From assembly GCA_017508045.1 (NCBI GenBank), contig JAFVZT010000026.1:1-44845 (forward strand): DNA of 44,845 nt, in the 5' to 3' direction. The notes beneath the pieces were generated by a model. The model was not told where the DNA came from and made no database searches. It saw only the letters and a list, made by a program, of their open reading frames with translations. Made by a program: the position numbers and the translations under genes. Of the stretch, positions 7,552 to 15,838 are shown piece by piece. Every line of letters starts with the position of its first letter. Positions within the stretch are counted from its first letter, which is position 1. The stretch is from Oscillospiraceae bacterium. GTDB lineage: Bacteria > Bacillota > Clostridia > Oscillospirales > Oscillospiraceae.

Positions 7552-8229
7552 TTATTCGCCCTGTGTTTGATGCTCGCCCCGTCTTCCCTCTTCTGCCAGA
7601 AGGGTGCCGTTTGCTCTTGCTTCTGTTATGCACAGTACTAAGGTTTGTTTCATAAGCATAGTAACACCGAAACCCACGGCAATCTCATAAATTGCAACAT
7701 ATAACAAAATCGTAAGGAAAAAGATATCCGGCAGCAGAAGAAACAGCAACACCGGCAGCCAAACAGCCAAAGCCGAACCGAAAAGCTGCAGGGGTGCTTG
7801 AAACACCATATTTGCGGCATTGCGCACCCACTGACCTACATCGGTAGGAATGTACACGTTCAAAAGCAAGAGCGCAGTGGTCATCATTGCAGACAGAGAA
7901 AACACAACCGAAGAGGCAATCAACGGCACCGTGTAGCCCTCGGCAAAATTATAGTGTACGTCCAGCAAAAGATAAACATTGAGTGCCAGCATAATGCACC
8001 AGCAAATCGTACCTCTCCAAAAACGGGTTTTGAAACCGAATTTATAGCCTTCCCACCAGGACTCCCCGCGAATAATATACCGCACGGCAGACATCAGTGC
8101 GCACCACGCCTGACCGATGGTCACCACCGGCAGACAAGACACCAAAAAGACCAAATTAATTAAAATCGCCGTGCCAAGCTTATTCAAAAACCGAAATATT
8201 TTACCGTACCAAGAACCCTGCTCGCTCAT
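7552..8229 (-). CDS. DUF624 (YesL-like) membrane protein
   Basis: A protein of about 225 residues with five to six predicted membrane helices, of the DUF624/YesL family. The hallmark L-x-x-L-V-F-L-x-x-C-L-P-V-V-T-I-G-Q-A helix-turn is near residues 22-45, followed by a F-W-R-G-T cytoplasmic turn and hydrophobic segments to residue 205. YesL-type proteins are typically encoded with CUT1 sugar ABC transporters and glycoside-degrading enzymes; their biochemical role is not established. ATG 8229 is chosen over the in-frame ATG at 8238 because AGGAGAGG lies 8 nt before 8229 but abuts 8238. It forms a two-gene operon with the membrane protein that follows. Confidence 0.8.
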   Translation of the reverse strand: MSEQGSWYGKIFRFLNKLGTAILINLVFLVSCLPVVTIGQAWCALMSAVRYIIRGESWWEGYKFGFKTRFWRGTICWCIMLALNVYLLLDVHYNFAEGYTVPLIASSVVFSLSAMMTTALLLLNVYIPTDVGQWVRNAANMVFQAPLQLFGSALAVWLPVLLFLLLPDIFFLTILLYVAIYEIAVGFGVTMLMKQTLVLCITEARANGTLLAEEGRRGEHQTQGE

Positions 8230-8385
8230 TACTGTCATCCTCTCCTATGCAGCCTGTTTTATAGATTATAATTCTAAATTGTGAACAAAACAAATCCTTT
8301 CTGGAAAAATACAAAAATTCTCCATATTGAACAAGTTCGCTATGCATTTTTCGACAGTTTTAACCAAAAATTTAACAGATTATAC

Positions 8386-8414
8386 TTGAAATTCCCCTTA
8401 CAATAGCGTAAACT
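8386..8414 (+). promoter_or_regulatory. Candidate promoter for the plus-strand DUF624 gene
   Basis: TTGAAA (8386-8391), a 17-bp spacer and TAAACT (8409-8414). The rest of 8240-8449 shows no gene. Confidence 0.45.
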
Positions 8415-8449
8415 ATACGTATTGCTCACGCCAAAACGGAGGTCTTTTC

Positions 8450-9082
8450 ATGAACGGTCTTTTTAATTACGATTCCCCCATCCCCCAGCTGATTATGCGC
8501 GTGGCGGATGTGATTATCTTAAATTTGATGTATCTATTGTTTTGCATTCCGATTTTTACCATAGGCGCTGCCCAGGCAGGCTTGTACACCGCTGCAAAAG
8601 TTATGATGGATAAGGAGGACGACACCTCTCTCACCGCGGCCTTTTTCCGTGGCTTCAAGGCAGGCTTTGGTACCATTACACTTAGCTGGGGACTGGTTTC
8701 CCTGGTGGTTCTTATTGCAATTTATGTAGGCGTTATGGCAATCATTTTGGGCGCCTCCAAATGGTTGGTGCTTCCTTCTATTGCCGTTGCCGCTGTATAC
8801 CAATGCCTGCTTCCCATTTTCCACTCCCGGTTTGGCTGTACCTTCCGTCAGATTTTTAAAAACTGCGTATATTTACTTTTGTACTATCCCCTCCACAGCA
8901 TCGCAGTAGGCGCTTTAATCTGGCTGCCGGTTATTCTCTTTGCTGTTCTGGATTTGTATGTATTTATGGCGTTGACACCGGCCTGGCTGTTGTTCTATTA
9001 CAGCTCTGCCCATCTGTTTGCCCACGGCATTATGAAAAAGCCCTTTCAAATCCTCATCGACCACTTCGAGGAAACTCACTAA
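8450..9082 (+). CDS. DUF624 (YesL-like) membrane protein, second copy
   Basis: A 210-residue multi-pass protein of the same family as the divergent gene to its left. The signature L-N-L-M-Y-L-L-F-C-I-P-I-F-T-I-G-A-A helix-turn lies near residues 24-42, then A-F-F-R-G-F-K-A-G-F and four to five further helices ending with a short His-rich cytoplasmic tail. AACGGAGG precedes the ATG. The two DUF624 genes are divergent and only moderately similar, so they are ancient paralogues rather than a recent duplication. Function of the family is unknown; association with the sugar importer at 16-20 kb is possible but the genes are not adjacent. Confidence 0.8.
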   Translation: MNGLFNYDSPIPQLIMRVADVIILNLMYLLFCIPIFTIGAAQAGLYTAAKVMMDKEDDTSLTAAFFRGFKAGFGTITLSWGLVSLVVLIAIYVGVMAIILGASKWLVLPSIAVAAVYQCLLPIFHSRFGCTFRQIFKNCVYLLLYYPLHSIAVGALIWLPVILFAVLDLYVFMALTPAWLLFYYSSAHLFAHGIMKKPFQILIDHFEETH

Positions 9083-9091
9083 AACCGCAAC

Positions 9092-9126
9092 AAAAAGCAT
9101 CCTGTCGGCAAGACAGGATGCTTTTT
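9092..9126. terminator. Bidirectional terminator
   Basis: Perfect 15-bp arms (9092-9106 and 9112-9126) with a 5-nt loop. The outer AAAAA and TTTTT of the stem give a U-tract on both strands, between the DUF624 gene and rpsR. Confidence 0.9.
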
Positions 9127-9127
9127 A

Positions 9128-9364
9128 TTATTCTGCAACGTAAGGCAGCAGAGCAATCTGACGGGCGCGCTTAATCGCGGTGGTCAAATGGCGCTGATGT
9201 TCTGCACAGGTGCCGGTGGTGCGGCGGGGCAAAATCTTGCCGCGCTCGGACAGGTAACGGCGGAGCTTTGCAGTATCCTTATAATCGATAACAGTCACCT
9301 TCTCAACGCAGAAAGCACACACCTTCTTGCGCTTGCGGGGACGAACACGCTGTTCGTTAGCCAT
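9128..9364 (-). CDS. rpsR: 30S ribosomal protein S18
   Basis: A 78-residue S18, which binds S6 and 16S rRNA on the platform of the small subunit. It shows [10 protein letters not shown] at the N-terminus, [23 protein letters not shown] near the middle, and [11 protein letters not shown]. The C-x-x-C pair plus the later Cys and His are the zinc-binding (C+) form of the protein rather than the zinc-free paralogue. It is the last gene of the rpsF-ssb-rpsR operon. Confidence 0.97.
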   Translation of the reverse strand: MANEQRVRPRKRKKVCAFCVEKVTVIDYKDTAKLRRYLSERGKILPRRTTGTCAEHQRHLTTAIKRARQIALLPYVAE

Positions 9365-9405
9365 GGAAATAACCTCCTTTGTAAGTTGTAGAAAAGTTCT
9401 AAAAA

Positions 9406-9870
9406 TCAGAAGGGCAGCTGTGCATCATCGTCACTGAGCATCGCAAAATCGGATGCAGGTGCAGATGCGGCAGGCGCGCTGTAGCCGCCGTAGTCGGGAG
9501 CCACAGGAGCAGAGCCAAATGTGCTTGCGCCCACAGTGTCACCGTCGCGTTTGCTGTCGCCAAAATAGACATTGTCTGCAATGACCTCTGCAGTGCGGCG
9601 CTTGTTGCCCTCTTTGTCGGTCCAGGAACGAATCTGAAGCCGACCCGAAACCACTGCCATGCGACCCTTGGTGAAATACTTGGAGACAAATTCTCCGGTC
9701 TGACGCCAAGCGACACAGTCAATGAAATCGGTTTCCTTTTCACCGGTCTCGCGGCTGCCGAAATCGCGGTCAACAGCTACAGTAAAGCTGGTAACGGCGA
9801 CACCGCTGCCGGTACGACGCAGTTCGGGGTCACGGGTCAGTCGACCCATGATGGTGATGTGGTTCAGCAT
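9406..9870 (-). CDS. ssb: Single-stranded DNA-binding protein
   Basis: A 154-residue SSB. Residues 1-105 form the OB fold ([18 protein letters not shown] at the start, [13 protein letters not shown] near the middle, [11 protein letters not shown]). The next ~40 residues are a low-complexity Gly/Ala/Ser/Pro linker, ending in the acidic tip D-D-D-A-Q-L-P-F that recruits replication and repair partners. It is between rpsF and rpsR, the conserved Firmicutes order. Confidence 0.97.
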   Translation of the reverse strand: MLNHITIMGRLTRDPELRRTGSGVAVTSFTVAVDRDFGSRETGEKETDFIDCVAWRQTGEFVSKYFTKGRMAVVSGRLQIRSWTDKEGNKRRTAEVIADNVYFGDSKRDGDTVGASTFGSAPVAPDYGGYSAPAASAPASDFAMLSDDDAQLPF

Positions 9871-9883
9871 AGAAGAGCCCTCC

Positions 9884-10180
9884 TTAAGCTTCCACAGCGG
9901 TGGTCATGCAGCGCAGGATGCCATCGGTGATCTTCATCACACGCTCCAGCTCTGCAGGGAACGCGGGTTTGGTTTCCATATTCATCAGAACATAGTAGCC
10001 CTCGGTCAGGTCATTGATGGGATATGCCAAGCGACGCTTGCCCCATTCGTCAATGTTAGACAGAGTACCCTCCGCTTCCACCATTGCCTTGAACTTTTCC
10101 ACAAGTGCGGCGATGCCCTCTTCGCCCTGAGCAGGGTCGATGATGTAAAGCACCTCGTACTTACCGGTAATCTTAGCCAT
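9884..10180 (-). CDS. rpsF: 30S ribosomal protein S6
   Basis: A 98-residue S6, partner of S18 on the small-subunit platform. It shows Y-E-V-L-Y-I-I-D-P, the central W-G-K-R-R-L-A-Y-P-I-N-D motif and G-Y-Y-V-L-M-N-M. It is the first gene of the rpsF-ssb-rpsR operon, with AAAGGAGG upstream and a structured leader that could bind the S6-S18 complex for autoregulation. Confidence 0.97.
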   Translation of the reverse strand: MAKITGKYEVLYIIDPAQGEEGIAALVEKFKAMVEAEGTLSNIDEWGKRRLAYPINDLTEGYYVLMNMETKPAFPAELERVMKITDGILRCMTTAVEA

Positions 10181-10199
10181 GTTGTTTGCACCTCCTTTT

Positions 10200-10241
10200 G
10201 GACGTTAGGCCCCCGAACGCGCCGGGAGCAAGGATATGTCC
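10200..10241 (-). promoter_or_regulatory. Candidate S6:S18 autoregulatory leader
   Basis: The rpsF transcript leader has a closing GGAC/GTCC stem and an inner GCTCCCG/CGGGGGC stem with CCG-containing unpaired segments. S6:S18 binding leaders are known in front of rpsF in Firmicutes. The match to the family consensus is by eye only. Confidence 0.45.
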
Positions 10242-10259
10242 ACATACGTAGACTAGGAT

Positions 10260-10288
10260 AGTATAAATGCTTTTATTTCATTTGTCAA
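10260..10288 (-). promoter_or_regulatory. Promoter for rpsF-ssb-rpsR
   Basis: Minus-strand TTGACA (10283-10288), 17-bp spacer, TATACT (10260-10265). Confidence 0.85.
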
Positions 10289-10299
10289 GAATTATTTCC

Positions 10300-10327
10300 A
10301 AAAATAAGGCCCCCTTTTACGGGGGCC
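10300..10327 (-). terminator. Terminator after the Cys-rich miniprotein
   Basis: On the minus strand a 7-bp GGCCCCC/GGGGGCC stem with a 6-nt loop is followed by TTATTTTT. Confidence 0.78.
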
Positions 10328-10383
10328 GCAAAATCTTCCGTTCTCATCTTGCACCTCCCATACACACGGGAGGCAATTTGCTT

Positions 10384-10536
10384 TTAGCAGCAGCCCATGC
10401 GATCGTTGTCGCAGCCACAGCCGCAACCGTTACCGCAACCGCAGCTGTTGCCGCCAACCAGACCGTTGTTGCCGCAGCAGCAGAACAACAGAACAAGAAT
10501 GATAATCCACCAGCAGCCATTGTTATTATTGCACAT
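10384..10536 (-). CDS. Cys/Gly/Asn-rich 50-residue miniprotein
   Basis: A small frame of 50 codons with a strong GGAGG seven nt before its ATG and a terminator after it. Order of parts: a short polar M-C-N-N-N-N-G-C head, a hydrophobic helix W-W-I-I-I-L-V-L-L-F (residues 9-18), then a C-C-C-G-N-N turn and a tail dominated by C-G-C-G repeats ending M-G-C-C. Thirteen of 50 residues are Cys. It resembles the short 'high-cysteine' proteins annotated in clostridial genomes, whose role is unknown; the helix suggests membrane association and the tail metal binding or disulfide cross-linking. The overlapping longer frames on both strands here are compositional shadows of this gene. Confidence 0.72.
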   Translation of the reverse strand: MCNNNNGCWWIIILVLLFCCCGNNGLVGGNSCGCGNGCGCGCDNDRMGCC

Positions 10537-10616
10537 AATCGTACCTCCGATAAATTCATTAAGCGGTTTTGCCGCTCATTCCAAGATATTCCGGGAGGAA
10601 AATTTTGTGCATCGCC

Positions 10617-10649
10617 AAAAAAGACCGCCCATCTTTTCAGATGGGCGGT
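10617..10649 (-). terminator. Terminator after acsB
   Basis: Minus-strand 11-bp stem (10639-10649 with 10624-10634), tetraloop, then TTTTTT (10617-10622). Confidence 0.88.
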
Positions 10650-10660
10650 GCTTTTATAAC

Positions 10661-12793
10661 TTACATATCAAAGGGTTCCATGGAAAGAACGGGGTGGCCG
10701 ACGTTGCCCAGGAACTCCAGCAGCTGCTCGGGGTCCTCCTGGCAAACGGTTTCATCGGCAATCATATCGGTGAAGTTTTCAACACCGTACATTTCCAATG
10801 CGGTTGCGTCCAAACGCTCCCGAACCTGGTCCTTCAGCTCCTTGGGCATCCAGACGATACGGCCGGGGCCGCCTTCGGCTGCGATGAACTTCTTGGAGAA
10901 GATGAACTGCTTGCCGTGACCCATGAAGCCGGGGGTCTGAACACCGCCGCCGGTCATAGAAGCCATATCGGAGAAGCTCATACCCAGAGGTGTCATACCG
11001 GCATGCTCACGGCAGGTAATGACAACGCCCATAGAGCAGGGCTCAACACCGCAAATACACTCGAAGCAGCCGCAGCTGGTCATAGGATCCTGGAACAAAG
11101 AGTATAAGGTTACGTGCTCCAATGCACCGTGGGAGTACTTTTCGATTGCCTCATCCACGTCCTCGTAACGACCCAGAGCCTCGTCAATGCAACGCTCCTT
11201 GGGAACAATCTGACAGGGACCGGTGGGATCAAGCTCATTGGTAGCCTTGGCATCCAGCCAGGACACAGCGCCGCAAAGACCCAGACGCTCGGGGGTAACG
11301 ATACATACGTGGCTGGGAGAGAAGGCCTGGCACATAATACAGGTATAGTAAACGGGAACAGACTCGTCGGTCATGGACTTAAGTCTGTCGTCGCGCTTAG
11401 CAAAGACCTCGTTGGCAGCGGCGCGCAGAGCCTTGTTCTGCTCAGCATCTACCACAATCTTAACCTGGCACTTGTCCACAACGGCTTCAAACTCACTCTT
11501 GAGCTTGGCGTACAGCACTTCGCCCAAATGTCTGAACTTAAAGCCAGCCTCAAAGTCAGCCTTGGAGATACGAATACGAATCATATCACGCTGACCGGTA
11601 TGCATAACGCCCTCAATGCAGTTGAGCCAGGCGTGAATCTTGCGCTCCATAACAGACTCAAAGTCTGCCTGCATAGCCTTGCCTGCAACCTCGATGGTGT
11701 AGGACAGAGAAATCTTGGAACCAACGGGAATCTCGTCGATTTCGGGACCCACAACCTCAATCTTGTGGTCTTCAATCTCGGCAGCTTCCTTGGTCTGCAC
11801 CAGCTCGAAGCAGTCCACCCGGGAGCCGTCCACTTCCACCTGCATATCGCCCTTACGGATGATTTCGCCTTCGAAAGCGGTGGCGTATGCCACGGGAATA
11901 TCAATGTTGGTAATCTTGATCTTGATGTCACGGGCTTCCAGAGAGGTGGCGTTCCACTTCTCGGTATCCAGCTGCTGAATCAGGGACTTGGGAACACGGA
12001 ACATATTCTCGGTCTCATTGGAAACAACAGGGAAGCCTAAGCAGATTGCACCGGCACCGTAAGATACGATTTCGTCGCTCAGGGGCTTATAGGCGTTAAC
12101 AAAGGCGCGAACGCGGTCCATGGTGTACTTGGCAAGAGCCGGGAAATCGCCGGGGGTGATGTTACCGAAAATCAGCGCAGCACGCAGAGCAACGGAAACA
12201 ACGTGGATAACGGACTGCATCTCGTAGCCCAGAGGACATACGCGAACGCCCTCACCGGTCTTCATACCGGATTCGGCAACATGCTTAATGCCCTCACCGG
12301 TAATGGTGACCAACATACCCTGGTTCTGGTAGGACTTAACAAGAGCCACGGTCTCCTCAGGGGTCTCAGCACCGCCAATGATAACGGCAACACCGGGGAT
12401 ATCGCCGGTAACCAGCGGCACACCCAGGTTACGCACGAAGGCGTCAGTCAGGTGGCCCATTTCCGGCTCAGTGTAGGGGGTAGCGCCGTGCAGGTACTTC
12501 AGAGCTTCCAAAAACTCTGCGCACAGAGCAGAAGCAATACCGCTTTCAAAAGCGTCGTGCAGGCGGTTGTTGCGGGTCATCTTGGCCTTAATGGTTTCCA
12601 TAGCGGCCTTCATCTCGCCAAGGTTGCTGATTTTCACGCCGGTCACTGCATAGTAGCAGGGCAGGCTGTAAGCGGTATCGGGGAATGCAACGGGTTCTGC
12701 TTCACCGTAAGTGGCAATCGCTGCGTCAATGGCGGCGACAGTGCGCTCGTAGTTGTAATCGTTACCGCCGAATACTCTATCAAAAAGTGTCAA
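10661..12793 (-). CDS. acsB: Acetyl-CoA synthase (CODH/ACS beta subunit)
   Basis: A 710-residue acetyl-CoA synthase, which joins a methyl group, CO and CoA at the nickel-iron A-cluster in the Wood-Ljungdahl pathway. All six A-cluster ligands are present with the spacing of the Moorella enzyme: C485, C488, C497 and C507 for the [4Fe-4S] cubane, and C574-G-C576 for the distal nickel. The N-terminal region (about 1-310) that contacts CO dehydrogenase is retained, so this is the bacterial full-length form. The start is TTG at 12793, with GGAGG ten nt upstream and no nearby ATG. It lies directly after cooC and ends in a strong terminator. The corrinoid protein (acsC, acsD) and methyltransferase (acsE) genes usually found beside acsB are missing here. 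Confidence 0.96.
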   Translation of the reverse strand: MTLFDRVFGGNDYNYERTVAAIDAAIATYGEAEPVAFPDTAYSLPCYYAVTGVKISNLGEMKAAMETIKAKMTRNNRLHDAFESGIASALCAEFLEALKYLHGATPYTEPEMGHLTDAFVRNLGVPLVTGDIPGVAVIIGGAETPEETVALVKSYQNQGMLVTITGEGIKHVAESGMKTGEGVRVCPLGYEMQSVIHVVSVALRAALIFGNITPGDFPALAKYTMDRVRAFVNAYKPLSDEIVSYGAGAICLGFPVVSNETENMFRVPKSLIQQLDTEKWNATSLEARDIKIKITNIDIPVAYATAFEGEIIRKGDMQVEVDGSRVDCFELVQTKEAAEIEDHKIEVVGPEIDEIPVGSKISLSYTIEVAGKAMQADFESVMERKIHAWLNCIEGVMHTGQRDMIRIRISKADFEAGFKFRHLGEVLYAKLKSEFEAVVDKCQVKIVVDAEQNKALRAAANEVFAKRDDRLKSMTDESVPVYYTCIMCQAFSPSHVCIVTPERLGLCGAVSWLDAKATNELDPTGPCQIVPKERCIDEALGRYEDVDEAIEKYSHGALEHVTLYSLFQDPMTSCGCFECICGVEPCSMGVVITCREHAGMTPLGMSFSDMASMTGGGVQTPGFMGHGKQFIFSKKFIAAEGGPGRIVWMPKELKDQVRERLDATALEMYGVENFTDMIADETVCQEDPEQLLEFLGNVGHPVLSMEPFDM

Positions 12794-12811
12794 TGTAGTA
12801 TTTCCTCCTTT

Positions 12812-13576
12812 TTATGATTGGTCTAAAATCGCTTTGATTTTCCGAATTTCCTCAATGGCGGCAGGACTGAAATCGTAAGGGGATTTCCCCTGCCGGTCGG
12901 CATCAATAATGTCCGGATTGTAGTGGATAAAGCCCAGCAAATCCTCCTCAGGGATGGCGCCGCGGATAAATTCCTCATCGCCGGCATCCCGGATTTTATT
13001 TGCCACCACCCGAACCTGCTTCACACCCAAATCCGAAGCCAGACGCTTCACATTCCGGTAGGTCTGCACGCTGCGGGCGCCGGGTTCAATCACCACGATG
13101 AATTGATCCATATTGGCAGCTGTACCTCTGCCCAGATGCTCAAGACCTGCCTCCATGTCCATAATCACCACATCGTCTTTGCGGTAGGTCATGGCGGACA
13201 GAATGGATTTGAGCATCACATGCTCGGGGCAGACACATCCGCTGCCGCCCACATCCACCGTGCCCATAACCAAAAGCTTTACGCCGTTAATCTCCTTGGA
13301 GAAGGCATCCGGAATATCGGAGACCTGGGGATTCAGCTTAAAAAACTTGTTGGCGGCGTTAGCGCCGGTGCGTTCTTCCACCAATGTGCGCATTTTGGAG
13401 ATGGGAACAATCTCGTCCACTTCTTCCTGGGTCAGACCCAAGGCAAGACCCAGATTGGCATCGGGGTCCACGTCGGCAGCCAGAACTGTGCGGCCTTCGT
13501 CGGCATAAAGCCTTGCCAGGGTGGAGGACAATGTGGTTTTACCCACACCGCCCTTGCCGGTAATCGCTACTTTCAT
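12812..13576 (-). CDS. cooC: CO dehydrogenase nickel-insertion ATPase CooC
   Basis: A 254-residue MinD/ParA-type P-loop ATPase that helps load nickel into the C-cluster of CO dehydrogenase. The deviant Walker A motif G-K-G-G-V-G-K-T-T is at residues 7-15, A-D-V-D-P-D-A-N-L near 34-42, and the nickel/zinc-binding C-V-C pair is C114 and C116, as in CooC1. The start is ATG 13576 with GAGG upstream; an in-frame extension to 13663 would run through the promoter. It lies between cooS and acsB in the same direction, and serves the maturation of one or both metalloenzymes. Confidence 0.93.
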   Translation of the reverse strand: MKVAITGKGGVGKTTLSSTLARLYADEGRTVLAADVDPDANLGLALGLTQEEVDEIVPISKMRTLVEERTGANAANKFFKLNPQVSDIPDAFSKEINGVKLLVMGTVDVGGSGCVCPEHVMLKSILSAMTYRKDDVVIMDMEAGLEHLGRGTAANMDQFIVVIEPGARSVQTYRNVKRLASDLGVKQVRVVANKIRDAGDEEFIRGAIPEEDLLGFIHYNPDIIDADRQGKSPYDFSPAAIEEIRKIKAILDQS

Positions 13577-13649
13577 TGGTAAAAACCTCGAAATTAAGTA
13601 TAAGACATCAAAAGGTGCAATCAGCACGAGATTTTTCTTCAGACGAAGG

Positions 13650-13691
13650 TTGAAAGTTTCCATTATACTTTGTGTATATGGGAACTTTCAA
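13650..13691 (-). promoter_or_regulatory. cooC-acsB promoter flanked by an inverted repeat
   Basis: Minus-strand TTGAAA (13686-13691) and TATAAT (13662-13667) are 18 bp apart. TTGAAAGTTTCC (13650-13661) and GGAACTTTCAA (13681-13691) form an inverted repeat with one extra base, one arm covering the -35 box and the other just downstream of the -10 box. This is the geometry of an operator. The regulator is not identifiable here. Confidence 0.6.
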
Positions 13692-13721
13692 AACGCACGG
13701 CTGGAGAAAAAGATCCGCCAA

Positions 13722-15626
13722 TTAGATGCCCAGAGCGGCACGCTTGGCCTCAATGCAAGCGATCATCTTGTCGCCCAGCGCTTCAATGTCGGTATCCACA
13801 ACGAACTTAGCCTCAACCCACTTGTTGACGCCGTTTTCGCCCTGGAGCAGCTCAGTGACCTCGGTAGAGCCCTTGGAGTAGGGATCAACACCCAGGAAGG
13901 TCTCGATACCGGTAGCCACAACGTAGTTACCGATGGAAACAGCCTTTTCAGACATCCACTCGGGAGCGCAGCCGACAACGGGAACCTGGGAGATGTTAAT
14001 GCCCCAGTCCTTAGCGATATCGGAAGCCAGAACCATCATACGGGAAATATCCACGCAGGAGCCCATGTGCAGAACAGGAGGAATACCTGCCAGCTCACAA
14101 ACACGCTTCAGACCTGCGCCGCAGTATTCCTTAGCCTGCTGGGGATCCATCAGACCGGCCTTAGCGGCAGCCTGTGCAGAACAGCCGGTGGTGATAACGA
14201 TAATATCGTTCTCCAGCATCTTCTTCATCAGCTCAATGTGGGCAGTGTCAGGACGAACCTTGGGGTTGTTACAGCCAACCATTGCCACAGCGCCGCGGAT
14301 AACACCGGAGTGTACGCACTCAACCAGGGGCTTGGTGGTGCCAAACTCGTCCAGCTGGGAGTTTGCGACGCCGTCAAGCACCTTCTTGATTGCCTCAACA
14401 GAGTAGCCCACGCGAGCCTTCTGCTTTTGGTTGGGGATGTTCACCAGCTCGGGGGTACGGTTCTTGAAGTTCTCAATTGCCATCTTCACGATTGCCTTGG
14501 CGTTCTCGCCGGCAGTTTCTGCGCTGAAGCGGTAGAACTCAGAGTCGGGCATACGGGCGATGGGAGAGGTGGTGATGAACTTGGTGTGGAAGCACTTGGA
14601 CAGCGGTCCCAATGCAGGGAAGATACACTGCACGTCCACCACGATGGCTTCGCAAGCACCGGTAAGTACAACATTCTCCTGGTTCAGGAAGTTACCTGCC
14701 ATGGGGATACCGTGACGCATGGTAACCTCGTTGGAGGTACAGCAAACACCGGAAACGGTGATGCCCTTAGCGCCCATTTCCTTGGCGTAGGCAATCATCT
14801 CGGGGTCGTTTGCGTAATAAACAATCATTTCAGACAAGGAAGGATCGTGGCCGTGAACAACGATGTTTACGTTATCCTTCTCCATAACACCGATGTTGGC
14901 CTCGGTGTCGATGGGGGTGGGAGTGCCGAACATAACGTCGGAGAACTCAGTACCCATCATAGAACCGCCCCAGCCATCGGACAGGCCTGCCCGCAGAGCC
15001 TGACGGATCAGTGCCTCGGGAAGGCTGGAACAACCCATATGGGTCATATGCATAGCCGTGGCGATTTCCCGGTCAATTGCCCGGGGCATAATCTCAGCCT
15101 TGCGCCACAGCTCCTTGGTATGCTCGGGAGCGCGCTGCGCAAACTTCTGTTCACCGAAGGGGAAGCCGTATTCCAAAAGACCGATTTCCGCCATCTCGTG
15201 AGCCAGAGCATAAATATCCTTGCCCTCGGTCTCAACGCCCCATTCCTTGGCGATGCGAAGCAGCTTTTCAGGATCCTTAACCTGATAGTTGCCACCTTCC
15301 TTGGTCTGGTGCAGCGTGTGCATAATCTCACGACCGTGGTCAGAGTGTGCAGCAGTACCGCCTACGGTAAAACGCAGGTAGTTACGGGCGACGATGCCGT
15401 GTACATCACAGCCGCAGATGCCACGGGGTGCCTTGGGGGTGATACGGCAGGGACCCATAGAGCAAATCCGGCAGCAAGTACCGCCTTCGCCGAAGCCGCA
15501 GTGGGGCGACTGGTTCTTGGCACGCTGCTGCCAAGTGTCAGCGCCGACCTTCTTTGCATTTTCCAGCAAAGAATTGGTGGCCTCTTCCATCTGCTCGACG
15601 GTAGTAGTAAAAGCCCAATCCTTCAA
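13722..15626 (-). CDS. cooS: Anaerobic CO dehydrogenase catalytic subunit
   Basis: A 634-residue nickel-iron CO dehydrogenase, which interconverts CO2 and CO. The N-terminal D/B-cluster cysteines are C43, C51, C52, C55, C60 and C71, in the canonical C-x7-C-C-x2-C-x4-C-x10-C order. C-cluster pieces follow: the V-V-H-G-H-D-P-S-L-S-E His motif, G-V-C-C-T-S-N-E, L-T-G-A-C-E-A, V-G-C-N-N-P-K, T-T-G-C-S-A-Q-A-A-A-K and L-H-M-G-S-C-V-D. The start is TTG at 15626 with AGGAGG eight nt upstream. It precedes cooC and acsB, so the product is probably the CO-producing half of CODH/ACS rather than a stand-alone CO oxidiser. A separate promoter precedes cooC. Confidence 0.96.
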   Translation of the reverse strand: MKDWAFTTTVEQMEEATNSLLENAKKVGADTWQQRAKNQSPHCGFGEGGTCCRICSMGPCRITPKAPRGICGCDVHGIVARNYLRFTVGGTAAHSDHGREIMHTLHQTKEGGNYQVKDPEKLLRIAKEWGVETEGKDIYALAHEMAEIGLLEYGFPFGEQKFAQRAPEHTKELWRKAEIMPRAIDREIATAMHMTHMGCSSLPEALIRQALRAGLSDGWGGSMMGTEFSDVMFGTPTPIDTEANIGVMEKDNVNIVVHGHDPSLSEMIVYYANDPEMIAYAKEMGAKGITVSGVCCTSNEVTMRHGIPMAGNFLNQENVVLTGACEAIVVDVQCIFPALGPLSKCFHTKFITTSPIARMPDSEFYRFSAETAGENAKAIVKMAIENFKNRTPELVNIPNQKQKARVGYSVEAIKKVLDGVANSQLDEFGTTKPLVECVHSGVIRGAVAMVGCNNPKVRPDTAHIELMKKMLENDIIVITTGCSAQAAAKAGLMDPQQAKEYCGAGLKRVCELAGIPPVLHMGSCVDISRMMVLASDIAKDWGINISQVPVVGCAPEWMSEKAVSIGNYVVATGIETFLGVDPYSKGSTEVTELLQGENGVNKWVEAKFVVDTDIEALGDKMIACIEAKRAALGI

Positions 15627-15656
15627 TCTTGTTTCCTCCTAGATAGTTATTAACGG

Positions 15657-15674
15657 GCCTGTGGGTACACAGGC
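15657..15674 (-). other. Leader hairpin upstream of cooS
   Basis: GCCTGTG and CACAGGC (7 bp, 4-nt loop) lie in the cooS 5' leader between promoter and ribosome site. It could protect the mRNA or be regulatory. Confidence 0.4.
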
Positions 15675-15690
15675 ACAGTATTTCAGTGTT

Positions 15691-15719
15691 ATTCTAATAC
15701 TTTTTATGCGGAAAGTCAA
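15691..15719 (-). promoter_or_regulatory. cooS promoter
   Basis: Minus-strand TTGACT (15714-15719), 17-bp spacer, TAGAAT (15691-15696). Confidence 0.75.
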
Positions 15720-15838
15720 TGTGAACTTGCACGCTTTTTGACGAATTATCGTTATCCCCCCAGAGGGGATGCTAATTCTCTCCGCAAAACCCCAATGCCT
15801 ATCGGTAGCTTCGCTCAGAATGACAAAAAAGAAAAGGT

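Noticed and set aside
10344-10559. Ala-rich 71-codon frame and overlapping plus-strand frames near 10.4 kb
   Set aside because: They are shadows of the Cys-rich miniprotein gene, which has the only good ribosome site here.
13521-15653. A 710-codon open frame on the plus strand antisense to cooS
   Set aside because: It is fully antisense to cooS, whose metal ligands and family motifs are unmistakable; the frame has no ribosome site and low-complexity composition.
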